Source of the DNA: Pseudomonas sp. GD04091
Lineage (GTDB): Bacteria; Pseudomonadota; Gammaproteobacteria; Pseudomonadales; Pseudomonadaceae
Direction of reading: 5' to 3'
DNA: 64,000 bases
Assembly: GCF_029836165.1 (NCBI RefSeq)
Contig: NZ_JAOEBG010000003.1
Location: 124,001 to 188,000, forward strand
Position 1 is the first letter of the stretch, and each line of letters opens with the position of its first letter. Position numbers and translations under genes: made by a program. Positions 24,123 to 32,649 of this stretch are shown here, in pieces. The notes under the pieces are model-generated. The model was not told where the DNA came from and ran no database searches. It saw only the letters and a list, made by a program, of their open reading frames with translations.

Positions 24123-24151
24123 AAAAGCCTCGACATCTGTCGAGGCTTTTT
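24123..24151 (+). terminator. Rho-independent terminator at the island edge
   Basis: AAAAGCCTCGAC-ATCT-GTCGAGGCTTTTT. Perfect stem with T tract; probably the original terminator of the tRNA-Thr locus. Confidence 0.88.
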
Positions 24152-24203
24152 CGTTTCAGCCCCCCCTCCCCTGCTGCGACAGATTGTCCACACCTTCCAC
24201 TTC

Positions 24204-24217
24204 TTGTTTTCGCTCAA
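24204..24217. promoter_or_regulatory. Candidate Anr/Dnr box upstream of nirK
   Basis: TTGTT-TTCG-CTCAA keeps the TTG...CAA ends and the 14-bp spacing of the FNR/Anr/Dnr consensus TTGAT-N4-ATCAA but not the inner AT pairs. It lies 67 bp before the nirK start, where an oxygen/NO-responsive activator would be expected. Confidence 0.35.
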
Positions 24218-24283
24218 TAAACCCCACATTCAAAGCGGCTATTCCTGCACCCGACGGCTTTCGTCGACTTAAGGAGAAGTCCC

Positions 24284-25429
24284 ATGAGTGAGCAAGAAGG
24301 TGTAGCCCTGACCCGGCGTGGCATGCTCGCCGGTACCGTGCTGCTTGGCGTCGGTACCTCGGTGCTGGGCGTGGGCCTGGCCCATGCGGGGGCCTCCTCG
24401 CCCGCCGCCGCCCCGGCCGTTGACCTGGCGAAGCTGGAACGGGTGAGCGTCGAGCTGGTGGCGCCGCCATACGTCCATCCCCACACGCAGCGTGCGCCGG
24501 GCCAGCCTCGGATCGTCGAGTTCCGCATGGTCATCGAGGAGAAGGAACTGGCCGTCGACAGCGCCGGCGCCTACATCCACGCCATGACCTTCAACGGCTC
24601 GGTGCCCGGCCCGCTGATGGTGGTCCACGAAGGCGACTACGTGGAACTCACCCTGGTCAATCCGGCCAGCAACAGCATGATGCACAACATCGACTTCCAT
24701 GCCTCCACCGGCGCCCTCGGCGGCGGCGAGCTGACCCATGTGAAGCCTGGCGAGCAGGTGAAGCTGCGCTTCAAGGCCGACCGCGCCGGGGTGTTCGTGT
24801 ATCACTGCGCGCCCGGGGGGGCGATGATCCCCTGGCATGTGGTGTGTGGCATGAACGGCGCGATCATGGTCCTGCCGCGCGACGGCCTCAAGGACGCCGA
24901 GGGCCGGCCACTGCAATACGACAAGGTCTGGTACATCGGCGAGCAGGACTACTACATCCCCCGCGACAAGGACGGCAAGTACAAGCGCTACGCCAACCCC
25001 ATGGCCAGCTTCGGTGACATGAGCCAGTTGATGAAAGGGCTGGTCCCGACCCACGTGGTGTTCAACGGCAGCGTCGGTGCCCTGACCGGCAAGCAGGCGC
25101 TGACCGCCAAGGTCGGCGAGAGCGTGCTGATCGTCCATTCCCAGGCCAATCGCGACACTCGCCCGCACCTGATCGGTGGTCACGGCGACTATGTCTGGGC
25201 CTCGGGCAAGTTCGCCAATCCGCCGCAGCGCAACCTCGAAACCTGGTTCATCCCCGGTGGCGCGGCGGGAGCGGCGCTGTACACCTTCCGCCAGCCCGGC
25301 CTGTACACCTACCTCAATCACAACCTGATCGAGGCGGTGATGCTCGGTGCCGCCGCCCATGTGCAGGTCGAGGGGCAGTGGAACGACGATTTGATGAAGC
25401 AACTAGAGGCGCCTGGGCCGATCCGCTAG
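24284..25429 (+). CDS. nirK: Copper-containing nitrite reductase
   Basis: Reduces nitrite to nitric oxide in the periplasm. 381 residues with a twin-arginine-type signal ([20 protein letters not shown], cut after AHA). Type 1 copper ligands: His in SMMHNIDFH, then Cys, His and Met in [20 protein letters not shown]. Type 2 copper ligands: His in IDFH and YHC, and His in [11 protein letters not shown]. The catalytic Asp is in NIDFH and the catalytic His in the [11 protein letters not shown] region. No nor or other denitrification genes are next to it. RBS AAGGAG 8 nt upstream. Confidence 0.93.
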   Translation: MSEQEGVALTRRGMLAGTVLLGVGTSVLGVGLAHAGASSPAAAPAVDLAKLERVSVELVAPPYVHPHTQRAPGQPRIVEFRMVIEEKELAVDSAGAYIHAMTFNGSVPGPLMVVHEGDYVELTLVNPASNSMMHNIDFHASTGALGGGELTHVKPGEQVKLRFKADRAGVFVYHCAPGGAMIPWHVVCGMNGAIMVLPRDGLKDAEGRPLQYDKVWYIGEQDYYIPRDKDGKYKRYANPMASFGDMSQLMKGLVPTHVVFNGSVGALTGKQALTAKVGESVLIVHSQANRDTRPHLIGGHGDYVWASGKFANPPQRNLETWFIPGGAAGAALYTFRQPGLYTYLNHNLIEAVMLGAAAHVQVEGQWNDDLMKQLEAPGPIR

Positions 25430-25608
25430 CGATCGACGATAGCTTGCGCACCGCTGGCAACCTCGGCGGTGCGTGACGGGCAAACGCCTCACCGAATCGC
25501 ACCCACTCGTCGGAACATTCACTGACCATCGGCGAATACCCCTACAGCCCTCGCTGGCGCCGGCGCCTTACCGTTGCCCGTCCAACGGCTACCTGCGAGA
25601 ACCGATTC

Positions 25609-26289
25609 ATGAACAAGAAGACTTTCGCCCTCCACGGCCTGGCCCTGGCGTTGCTGGCCAGTGCCGTCCCGGCGCTGGCCGATGACACCACCTACCTGGC
25701 GCTGCGCCTGCAGGGCGCCGAGCACAAGCTCGCCGATGCCAAGCTAACCAGCCCTCGTGTCGATCAGCGTATCAAGAGCCCCGGCAGCGATCGCGACCTC
25801 AACGGTGCCATCGCCCTGGGGCAGCATTTCGACGGGGGATGGCGCCTGGAGGTCGAATACACCATGCGCAAGAACAGCCAGTTCGACTCCTACTGGTCGC
25901 CCTTCGATGCCAACGTCAACCGCATGAAAGTCGACAGCCAGCGGCTGATGCTCAACGGTTACAAGGATTTCGCCCTGACCAACGCGCTCTCGTGGTACCT
26001 GAGCGCAGGCGCGGGCCTGGCCCATGTGCAGTCCGAAGGCTATCAAGGCAACCCATCGCGTCAGTTCGCCCGCAACGGCCAGAACAACCTGGCCTGGAGC
26101 CTGGGCCTGGGCCTGGACTACGCCCTCAGCGACAGGATCACCCTGGGTGGTGGCTATCGCTTTGTGGACATGGGCAGGATCGAGACCGGCCGCAATACCT
26201 TCGCCAACCGCATCAACGCCCGTGACGAACAGCTCAAGGGCAAGCTCAGCGAACAGAGCCTGTTCGTCGAAATGCGCATCGCCCTCTGA
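25609..26289 (+). CDS. Outer-membrane beta-barrel protein
   Basis: 226 residues: signal peptide (MNKKTFALHGLALALLASAV, cut after ALA), then alternating strands typical of an eight-stranded opacity/OmpW-size barrel (WRLEVEYTMRKNSQFD, AWSLGLGLDYALSDRITLGG, GYRFVDMGR) and a C-terminal strand ending in an aromatic/hydrophobic pattern (SLFVEMRIAL). It follows nirK after 180 bp with a weak hairpin between, so it probably has its own transcription. Function unknown; possibly a small porin or adhesin-like barrel. Confidence 0.78.
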   Translation: MNKKTFALHGLALALLASAVPALADDTTYLALRLQGAEHKLADAKLTSPRVDQRIKSPGSDRDLNGAIALGQHFDGGWRLEVEYTMRKNSQFDSYWSPFDANVNRMKVDSQRLMLNGYKDFALTNALSWYLSAGAGLAHVQSEGYQGNPSRQFARNGQNNLAWSLGLGLDYALSDRITLGGGYRFVDMGRIETGRNTFANRINARDEQLKGKLSEQSLFVEMRIAL

Positions 26290-26295
26290 CGGGAC

Positions 26296-26703
26296 CTACC
26301 TGCCCTGCAACACCTTGAGCGCCGCCTCGGCCAGGAAGCCCGAGCGGCTCTTGTGCTCCGGATGGTTCTGCACGTAGGCGTCGATGCGGGTGAGCAGGTA
26401 GGCCGGCAGGGTGATATTGAGCTTTTCGGCCTTGCCCAGGTAGCGGGTGATGTCGATATCGATCAGTGCCCAGGTACAACCCGCGTAGGCGGGGTTGGCC
26501 GCGTGCATGGTGACCGTGCTGGCCTTGGGGATTTCCTGCTCGTCCTGGGCCAGCAGTTCGAGGTGGCCTTCGATCGCCTCGCGCGCCATGGCGATGGCGT
26601 CGTCGAGGTCGTCGCCGGCCGAGAAGCAGCCGGGAATATCCGGGACTTCCACGCCCCAGGCGTGCTGGTCGTCACCGGGGAGGATCGCGATGGGGAACAA
26701 CAT
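26296..26703 (-). CDS. hicB: HicB-type antitoxin
   Basis: 135 residues. N-terminal HicB fold (MLFPIAILPGDDQHAWGVEV, PDIPGCFSAGDDLDDAIAMA with the GC(F/H)(S/T)xG signature) that binds the toxin, and a C-terminal ribbon-helix-helix (KLNITLPAYLLTRIDAYVQN) that binds the promoter. The ATG at 26703 is chosen because the HicB fold begins there; the frame extends further upstream only into hicA. It lies 17 bp after hicA, the toxin-first order common in this family. Confidence 0.92.
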   Translation of the reverse strand: MLFPIAILPGDDQHAWGVEVPDIPGCFSAGDDLDDAIAMAREAIEGHLELLAQDEQEIPKASTVTMHAANPAYAGCTWALIDIDITRYLGKAEKLNITLPAYLLTRIDAYVQNHPEHKSRSGFLAEAALKVLQGR

Positions 26704-26720
26704 GGCAGTGGGTCTCCTCT

Positions 26721-26912
26721 TCAGCTGGCATAACCGATCCGCGCCTGGCGCAGGATGCTGGCGGCGGTGGCCGGCAGCAGGTCCTTCGTCGGGTGCGGGA
26801 TGGTCACCAGCCCGGGTTTGTCGGGGTGCTTGAAGTGGTGATGGCTGCCTTTCGAACGCACCAAGTACCAACCATCCGCCTTGATCAGCGAAATCATTTC
26901 ACGGCTGTTCAT
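26721..26912 (-). CDS. hicA: HicA-type mRNA interferase toxin
   Basis: 63 residues: a double-stranded-RNA-binding-like fold with GWYLVRSKGSHHHFKHPDKP containing the catalytic His (GSHH) and TIPHPTKDLLPATAASILRQ. It cleaves mRNA when not bound by HicB. The gene starts the hicAB operon, with a clear promoter at 26946-26973. Confidence 0.92.
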   Translation of the reverse strand: MNSREMISLIKADGWYLVRSKGSHHHFKHPDKPGLVTIPHPTKDLLPATAASILRQARIGYAS

Positions 26913-26938
26913 GAACCCATTCCTTGGGCTAGCCGAAT

Positions 26939-26973
26939 GGTGGTTAGTATACCCACCGATTCAAAGTTATCAA
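26939..26973 (-). promoter_or_regulatory. hicAB promoter and candidate operator
   Basis: On the minus strand -35 TTGATA (26968-26973), 16-nt spacer, -10 TATACT (26946-26951). The inverted repeat GGTGG...CCACC (26939-26943 and 26953-26957) surrounds the -10, a good place for HicB to repress. Confidence 0.6.
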
Positions 26974-27091
26974 CACCATACCCACTGCGGCGACGAGCGG
27001 GCGACCCAAGGGCAAGTAGGGTGAGGGGAATTGGAGACAGGACCAGAGAAGTGATGCGGGATCTTGCCGGCGGCAAAGTCCTCCAACGCCC

Positions 27092-27517
27092 CTAGCGACG
27101 CGCCTGGCGTCGCTGCTGCCGATACTCCGCCAGTCGCAGGCGCATTTCCCGATAACGCCGGCTGTTCAGTAGCAGCAGGGCCACCAACGCCGCCAGCAGG
27201 CTGCCGGTGTAGATGAACAGGTTCGGTCTGTGCCCGTAGATAGGCACGGTGATCATCATGCAGGCGACGCACATCCCGGCCACCAGCCACATCCCCCAGG
27301 CTCGCCCACGTACCACAGCACCATGGCCCAGGACGAACAGCGCAAACAGGCCATAAAGGCCCAGGGGGAACAGGCCATCCTGGGAGCAACTTCGGCAATA
27401 GGTGCTCCAGGCCAGGGCAAAGGTCCAGGCGACGGCGATGATCGAAGCGAAGAATGCACCGATGAATACACCAAAGTAGCGCCGGAGAAACGCCTTGAGT
27501 TCTGCTTGCCGTGTCAT
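27092..27517 (-). CDS. Small membrane protein, candidate immunity protein
   Basis: 141 residues with four predicted membrane segments (FIGAFFASIIAVAWTFALAW; FPLGLYGLFALFVLG; WGMWLVAGMCVACMMITV; FIYTGSLLAALVALLLL) and a basic C-terminal tail. Its ATG overlaps the stop of the 301-residue gene by 4 bp (ATGA), so both are made together. A multi-spanning partner of a hydrophobic protein beside a secretion cluster is typical of immunity to a pore-forming effector, but this is inference. Confidence 0.6.
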   Translation of the reverse strand: MTRQAELKAFLRRYFGVFIGAFFASIIAVAWTFALAWSTYCRSCSQDGLFPLGLYGLFALFVLGHGAVVRGRAWGMWLVAGMCVACMMITVPIYGHRPNLFIYTGSLLAALVALLLLNSRRYREMRLRLAEYRQQRRQARR

Positions 27518-28419
27518 TCGCTGAGCTCCTCGTAAAGCCCGACGGCCAATCCTTGCACCGTGCCACTGCCAGACAGGCCGATGAACCCACCCACCGAATC
27601 CTTGATCAGCGTTTGCGTGGAATGACTGATCTGGGTGGGCGTATAGCGCTTGACCAGTTCACCCGCGCTCTGCCTGAGTTTCAGTTGCTTGGCCGTCAAG
27701 GCTGGATGCTTGATGGTCAACAACTCAGTGGTTAACGCCTTGCGTTGCTGGCGGCTCAGCGAGCGGGTCAGCTGATACCAACTGGTACCGGTAGCGGCCT
27801 TGCGCACCTGAAGAAACTTCAAGGTCGTCAGGCCTGAGGCGCCCACGCCCATCAGCGATACCGCATCGAGCACCGGTGTCGCCGCCTGGTACCACGCCTC
27901 CTGGTCCATGGCATCGTTAAGCGACGGATCGGTCGCCTCGAAGGCCGTGCGTACCAGGCCGATGCCGCACTGCGCGGTGCTGGCCGTGGCGGCGGCGTAG
28001 CCGGCGACGGTCAGAGCCAGGCTCGCGCCACCGGAAAACGGCACGGCGATTGTGCCGCTGAACATGACGATCCAACCCAGCACTGCGCCGGCGCAAGACA
28101 GTGTGGTGTTGACCGCTTCCTTCACCACTCGCGCTTCGCGCGGGTTGGTTTGCAACTGGTTCATGAACTGCTCGGGCGAGGTGTAGCGCGGCGCCTCACG
28201 CAGAATAATGCGCTTGGGCTTGATACTGCAGATCGGTTGGAACTCGCGCAGCGTCATGACGTTGTAGTCGGCATCGATGTACACGACACCAGCGCCAACG
28301 ATACCAGGGTCAGCATCAATGGCCTTGAACAGCTTCTGCTGATCGATACGACCCTGCAGGCGCTGACGCGCCATGAACTGCGAGCTATTGCCCAGGGGAC
28401 TGGAGAGCAGGTCTGTCAC
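27514..28419 (-). CDS. Candidate T6SS effector with hydrophobic hairpin
   Basis: 301 residues from GTG 28419 (AAGGAAA upstream), no signal peptide. The middle (about 105-160) is hydrophobic and Gly/Ala-rich (TTLSCAGAVLGWIVMFSGTI, GGASLALTVAGYAAATAS), compatible with a membrane-inserting hairpin; the rest is soluble and Gln/Lys-rich. I recall similar proteins being misnamed 'NAD synthetase' in Pseudomonas, but no such enzyme motif is visible. It sits at the tagQ end of the T6SS cluster on the same strand as the structural operon, with a membrane-protein gene overlapping its 3' end. Effector status is inferred. Confidence 0.5.
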   Translation of the reverse strand: MTDLLSSPLGNSSQFMARQRLQGRIDQQKLFKAIDADPGIVGAGVVYIDADYNVMTLREFQPICSIKPKRIILREAPRYTSPEQFMNQLQTNPREARVVKEAVNTTLSCAGAVLGWIVMFSGTIAVPFSGGASLALTVAGYAAATASTAQCGIGLVRTAFEATDPSLNDAMDQEAWYQAATPVLDAVSLMGVGASGLTTLKFLQVRKAATGTSWYQLTRSLSRQQRKALTTELLTIKHPALTAKQLKLRQSAGELVKRYTPTQISHSTQTLIKDSVGGFIGLSGSGTVQGLAVGLYEELSE

Positions 28420-28467
28420 GAATCGATTTCCTTACGCAAAGATCAGGGCCGTCGGGGCTGCCAGGCA

Positions 28468-28680
28468 GCCCTTTCGCGGGCAAGTCGCATCGGCGCACCG
28501 CCGCTCCCACAGAGACAGCACAGGCCGCTGGCACTGGGCGCGATCCCTGTGGGAGCGGCTTCAGCCGCGAACACCGGCACAGCCGGTGCCAGGCACCGCG
28601 TCGCCGGATTCGCCAGCAAGGCTGGCTCCTACATGAGCCGCGCGGTGGTTGTGGGAGCCGGCTTACCGAGACAGCCGCGG
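28468..28680. repeat. Cluster of REP-type palindromic repeats
   Basis: At least three units of the Pseudomonas REP type in alternating orientation: CCTTTCGCGGGCAAGTCGC...CCGCTCCCACAG (28468-28512), CTGTGGGAGCGGCTTCAGCC (from 28547), and a GCCAGCAAGGCTGGCTCCTAC unit (about 28,610-28,631). They fill the gap between the candidate effector gene and tagQ. Confidence 0.7.
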
Positions 28681-28682
28681 TA

Positions 28683-29609
28683 TCAAACGTTCGGGCAAGG
28701 CACCGGAGCCCAGTCACCCATGTCCGGGTTGCGGCACATGGCGTTGACCTGGTCCACACCCGCCTTGGCTACCTGCTGGGCCTCGGCTTTCTTGCCGTTG
28801 GCGTTCTGCAGGGTCTTCTCGGTGGCCACGGCCTCCTGCGGCACCTTGGTATTGGTCTTGGCCGGCTGGGCCTTCTTCACATCTTTCTTCTTGCCGGTGC
28901 TCGCCACTTTCGGCGGCTCGGCCACGGCGACCACTTCGGTACGCGCGACACCCACCTGCTTGAGATCCTGCTCGTAGGCCTGGGTGTAGTTGTTCAGGTT
29001 CTCACCCAGACGACCATTGACCGTGCTCAGCAGGTTGTTCGACTCCTGCAGGCCGGCGACGATTTCGGCCAGGCGCTTGCGGCCTTCGGTGTCGTTGATG
29101 CGGCCGGACTTGCGGTTCTGGATCAGGCTGGCGAACTCGCGCTGGTAGCAGGCCTGGGACGACTTGGCGTACGCGGTGGTGCGGTCCATGTCGGCGGCGC
29201 TCTTGTCGATGTCGGTGGCGTACGAGGCGATGCGCTGCTTGTCGTCGCTGATCTGCTTCTGGCGCTCGGTGTAGTAACCGGCGGCGCCGCCGACCAGGGC
29301 GCCGCCGGCCGCGCCGATGGCGGCGTTGCGACCGCGGTTTTCCTTGTCGACCAGCGCGCCGGTCAGGGCGCCGCCGACCGCGCCGAGCAGTGCGCCGGTG
29401 GCGACCGAACGGGTCATGTCACCGTCGGTGGAGCGCAGGTGCTGCACCGGCTCGTAGCAGTTGGGGTAGTACTCGACCTTGGTCGTGGCGCCGACCTTGG
29501 AAGCCGGCGAGCTGGCGCAACCGCTCAGCAGCACGGTGCTGAAACCGGCTGCCAGCAGCAGCGCGGTACGGGCCTGGGATGCAGTGATCAGGGGTTTGCG
29601 GGTGAACAT
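28683..29609 (-). CDS. tagQ: TagQ-like glycine-zipper lipoprotein
   Basis: 308 residues: lipobox LLSGC (outer-membrane lipoprotein), then two glycine-zipper segments (ALLGAVGGALTGALV and AAIGAAGGALVGGAAGYY), a helical central domain and a Lys/Ala-rich tail ending with a Cys-containing motif. By position, at the end of the ppkA-tagTSR run, it is TagQ, which in P. aeruginosa anchors TagR at the outer membrane in the pathway that activates PpkA. It is separated by 78 bp from tagR. Confidence 0.82.
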   Translation of the reverse strand: MFTRKPLITASQARTALLLAAGFSTVLLSGCASSPASKVGATTKVEYYPNCYEPVQHLRSTDGDMTRSVATGALLGAVGGALTGALVDKENRGRNAAIGAAGGALVGGAAGYYTERQKQISDDKQRIASYATDIDKSAADMDRTTAYAKSSQACYQREFASLIQNRKSGRINDTEGRKRLAEIVAGLQESNNLLSTVNGRLGENLNNYTQAYEQDLKQVGVARTEVVAVAEPPKVASTGKKKDVKKAQPAKTNTKVPQEAVATEKTLQNANGKKAEAQQVAKAGVDQVNAMCRNPDMGDWAPVPCPNV

Positions 29610-29687
29610 GGTCTGGTTTCTCTTCTTGGGTTTCTCGGTATCCGGGGGCCTCGTGCCACCCGGGAGTCCTTTCTGCGGAAGCTGTCC

Positions 29688-31457
29688 TTAGGGTCGCGGG
29701 GCGGCCGATGCCAGCAGCTCCTTGAGGATCGTCGCCGGATCGGCCCGCCGGTTCTGGCGGTACTCCCCGACGTGGCGGACGAACAGGGTGGCGCGGGTCA
29801 CCAGGCTGTTGCCCAGGACCGGCTTGCGATTGAGCTCTTCCCTGACCCGCTGGAACTGCGCCTGGATCACCGCGTCGGTGTAGCGCGTGCCACTGGACAG
29901 GTTGTCGATGTAGATCGCCACGGCGCCGTCGAGGGCGGCGCGGCCATTGGCGATGGCGGCGCCGTACATGCGCGCGCTGGTCTGATCGCCCGCGGCTTCG
30001 GCCTTGGCCTGGGTGTTGCGCAGGTTGGTCAGGCGGATGTTGTAGTTGTTGATGGTCTCGGCCACCAACGCGGCGGACTGGATCAGGTTGCCGGCCGCCT
30101 CTTCACGCTGGCGGGCGATCAGCGAGACATTGCGCTTGAGCTCTTCGTTGACCAGGCCAAGCTCGGCCTGCTGGCGCGGGTCGGTGGCGGCGGCGATGAT
30201 GCTGTCCAGGCGCTTGGTCGGGTCCTGGGCGGCGTCGATGTCGTCGGTCAGGCTGGCCAGGCGGCCTTCCTTCTGCCACTGCTCGAACAGTTCCTGGTAG
30301 CGCGAACGCGGCGCCGACAGGGCACCGATGGCCACGCGAAATCCGGTGGTCTCGTTGCGCTGCTCGGTGCCGTCGGCGCCGAACAGCGGGTACTCGCGGC
30401 GCATGCCGGTGAACAAGGTGCCCTCGCCTTCGAGGTAGTTGCCGCCCTTGACCACGAAGCCACCGTAGGCGCCTTGCAGGCGCCCGGCGTGCACCAGCTG
30501 GAACGACTCCTGGACCATCTCGGCGGCGTTGCCGATCACGTCGAACAGGCCCAGTGGGTTCGGTTGCCGGGTGCCGACCGGCATCAGCCGCGCCGCCTGC
30601 CCGGTGCCACCGGCGACCTGGTTGAACACCGCGAAGTCGGCCAGCGGCCCTTCGCTGTCGGCGCCTTCGACCTTGCGCGGGAACAACCGCCCTTCCAGCT
30701 CCTGGCGGCTGACGGCCGAACCGCCCCGGGCGGCGAATTCCCACTCCACTTCGGTGGGCAGGCGCACGAAACCGGTGCCACCGTCCTCGGCCTTGCTGCC
30801 ACGGCCACTGACCGGCAGCAGGTCGCGGTGATGCTTCATCAGCCAGGCACTGTAGACGGCGGCGAAGCGCTCGGCCTCGAAGCGCGACAGCTTGACCTTG
30901 GGCAGGCGCCCCGCCGCGTCGCTGGTCGTCTCGCAGGCCGGCGCCGCGTCGCCACTGGCCAGCGACTGCGCCTGGGCCATCACCTGGGCGTACTGGCGGG
31001 CGGTCACTTCGTACTTGCCGATGAAGTACATCATTGGCGTCAGCGGGCTGCCTTTGTCGACCTTCGGCAGGCTCGGGCCGACCGCCTTCTGCCATTGCGG
31101 CGCCAGGTCCTGCAGGCTGAACTGGCCGTTGATGAAGTCGCGCCGATAGCCGGAGATGAACGACTGCTTGTAGCCGGCCTCGCCTTCGCTGAACGGGTAG
31201 CCGAGGTTGACCTCACGGTCGTCGAGGCTGCCCTGGGCCAGCACATAGACGCTACGGAACACCAGCTCGCCGCCGCAGGGCAGCGGCAGGCTGACATCAC
31301 CCGGCAGCGGCTTGGGATTGTCGAACTTGCCGTCTGCACCGGGCTGGGACTGCGCAGCCGGCCTTGCCTTGTCGTCGCCATCGGCCGGGGAGCAGGCGCC
31401 CAGGGTCAGGGTGGTGAGGATCAGGGCAACGGCCCCAAGGCGACGCTCAGACATCAC
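29688..31457 (-). CDS. tagR: TagR: periplasmic SUMF1-domain activator
   Basis: 589 residues with lipobox LGAC near residue 21. The central part carries the formylglycine-generating enzyme/SUMF1 fold (FIGKYEVTARQYAQVM, then VRLPTEVEWEFAARGG, a GNAAEMVQESF segment and the closing TGFRVAIGA). The C-terminal third is helical. In P. aeruginosa TagR is needed for PpkA activation in response to envelope damage. Two adjacent ATGs (31457 or 31454); it overlaps tagS by 8-11 bp. Confidence 0.9.
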   Translation of the reverse strand: MMSERRLGAVALILTTLTLGACSPADGDDKARPAAQSQPGADGKFDNPKPLPGDVSLPLPCGGELVFRSVYVLAQGSLDDREVNLGYPFSEGEAGYKQSFISGYRRDFINGQFSLQDLAPQWQKAVGPSLPKVDKGSPLTPMMYFIGKYEVTARQYAQVMAQAQSLASGDAAPACETTSDAAGRLPKVKLSRFEAERFAAVYSAWLMKHHRDLLPVSGRGSKAEDGGTGFVRLPTEVEWEFAARGGSAVSRQELEGRLFPRKVEGADSEGPLADFAVFNQVAGGTGQAARLMPVGTRQPNPLGLFDVIGNAAEMVQESFQLVHAGRLQGAYGGFVVKGGNYLEGEGTLFTGMRREYPLFGADGTEQRNETTGFRVAIGALSAPRSRYQELFEQWQKEGRLASLTDDIDAAQDPTKRLDSIIAAATDPRQQAELGLVNEELKRNVSLIARQREEAAGNLIQSAALVAETINNYNIRLTNLRNTQAKAEAAGDQTSARMYGAAIANGRAALDGAVAIYIDNLSSGTRYTDAVIQAQFQRVREELNRKPVLGNSLVTRATLFVRHVGEYRQNRRADPATILKELLASAAPRP

Positions 31458-32649
31458 GGATTCCTTGGCTGGCCTCGATGCGCGCCACCCGCCAGCCGCC
31501 CAGGGCGGCGGCGGCGGTGCTGGCCAGCAGCACGGCGCAGAGCGCGACGAGGTAGTGCATGGGCAGCAGGTGGCTGGCGAATTCGCCGGGCACCTGCATG
31601 AACAGTCGATTCAGGCCGTGTTCGGCCAGCAGGTACAGAAGCCCCGCCACGGCAGCGGCGAGCACACCGCTGTAGAGCGCCTGGAGCATCACGAACAGCA
31701 GCAGCGCGGCGGTGCCGAAGCCGAGCAGACGCAGCACCGCCAGCTCACGCTGCTTGCGCTCCACCGCCGCCACGGCACCGGCGGCGATGGCCGCCACCGC
31801 CCCGGTCACGGCCAGGCTGGCGATGATCCAGAACACCAGGTCGAGGTTGCGGCTCAGCGACTGCACCTGGGCGATCTGCGCGGCCTGGGTGGCGACCAGC
31901 AGCTTGCGTTCGGCGAAGAAGCGGCGCAGCGGTTCGACGTCGTTCAGCTCGCGGGCATACAGGCGAAACGCCGGGTACACCCGTTTCAGGTCGCTGCCCT
32001 GCCCGTCGCCTTGCCAGTCCAGCGCCGGCACGGCCCGACCATCACGGTAATCCTCCACCGCCTCGAGCAGCGCCAGCGGCGCGAACAGGCCATCGCGCTC
32101 GAAGGCGGCCAGCGGCAGCACGGCGATCACCTGCAGGCGTGTCTGTCGCCACTGCAACTGACCGGCCTGCTGGCGGCTGAAGCTGGCCCACAGTGCGTCA
32201 CCCACCTTGGCGCCGAGCTTTTCCGCGGCGGTGAAGCTCAGCACCACCTGCTGTAGCTCGCTGGGTGGCGCAACCTGCTGAAGCAGCGGATCGCCCTTGG
32301 CAGTGGGCAGCATCTCGACCGTCACGCCGCGCCCCTGGGCGGGCAGCAGCAGCTCGGCGGTGGCCGCGATCTGCCGGGTGCGCGGGATGGCAAAGGCCAC
32401 GCCCGGGCGCTGCGCCAGCTCCTGAATGAATTCGTCGCGAAAACGCCCACCGCCCAGCGGAACGATCTCGCGCACCCCTGGGTCGCGCTGCAGGCGCTCG
32501 GTCAGGCTGCCGACCAGACCGAACTTCAAGCCGAACAGCACCAGCAGCGGCGCGATCACCGCCACCAGCGCCAGCACGCTGCACGCCGACAGCCGCGCGT
32601 CGTTGCGGTAGTCCTGCCAGGCCAGGCCGGCGATCAGCAACGGGCGCAT
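31447..32649 (-). CDS. tagS: TagS: ABC transporter permease (FtsX-like)
   Basis: 400 residues: one N-terminal membrane segment (about 20-45), a large periplasmic domain, and three C-terminal segments (IIASLAVTGAVAAIAAGAVA; LLLFVMLQALYSGVLAAAVA; YLVALCAVLLASTAAAALGG), the FtsX/MacB topology. Pairs with TagT. Start overlaps the tagT stop by 1 bp. Confidence 0.88.
   Translation of the reverse strand: MRPLLIAGLAWQDYRNDARLSACSVLALVAVIAPLLVLFGLKFGLVGSLTERLQRDPGVREIVPLGGGRFRDEFIQELAQRPGVAFAIPRTRQIAATAELLLPAQGRGVTVEMLPTAKGDPLLQQVAPPSELQQVVLSFTAAEKLGAKVGDALWASFSRQQAGQLQWRQTRLQVIAVLPLAAFERDGLFAPLALLEAVEDYRDGRAVPALDWQGDGQGSDLKRVYPAFRLYARELNDVEPLRRFFAERKLLVATQAAQIAQVQSLSRNLDLVFWIIASLAVTGAVAAIAAGAVAAVERKQRELAVLRLLGFGTAALLLFVMLQALYSGVLAAAVAGLLYLLAEHGLNRLFMQVPGEFASHLLPMHYLVALCAVLLASTAAAALGGWRVARIEASQGIRDV

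Noticed and set aside
29439..31601. 720-codon rightward frame opposite tagR and tagQ
   Set aside because: Antisense to two clear lipoprotein genes.
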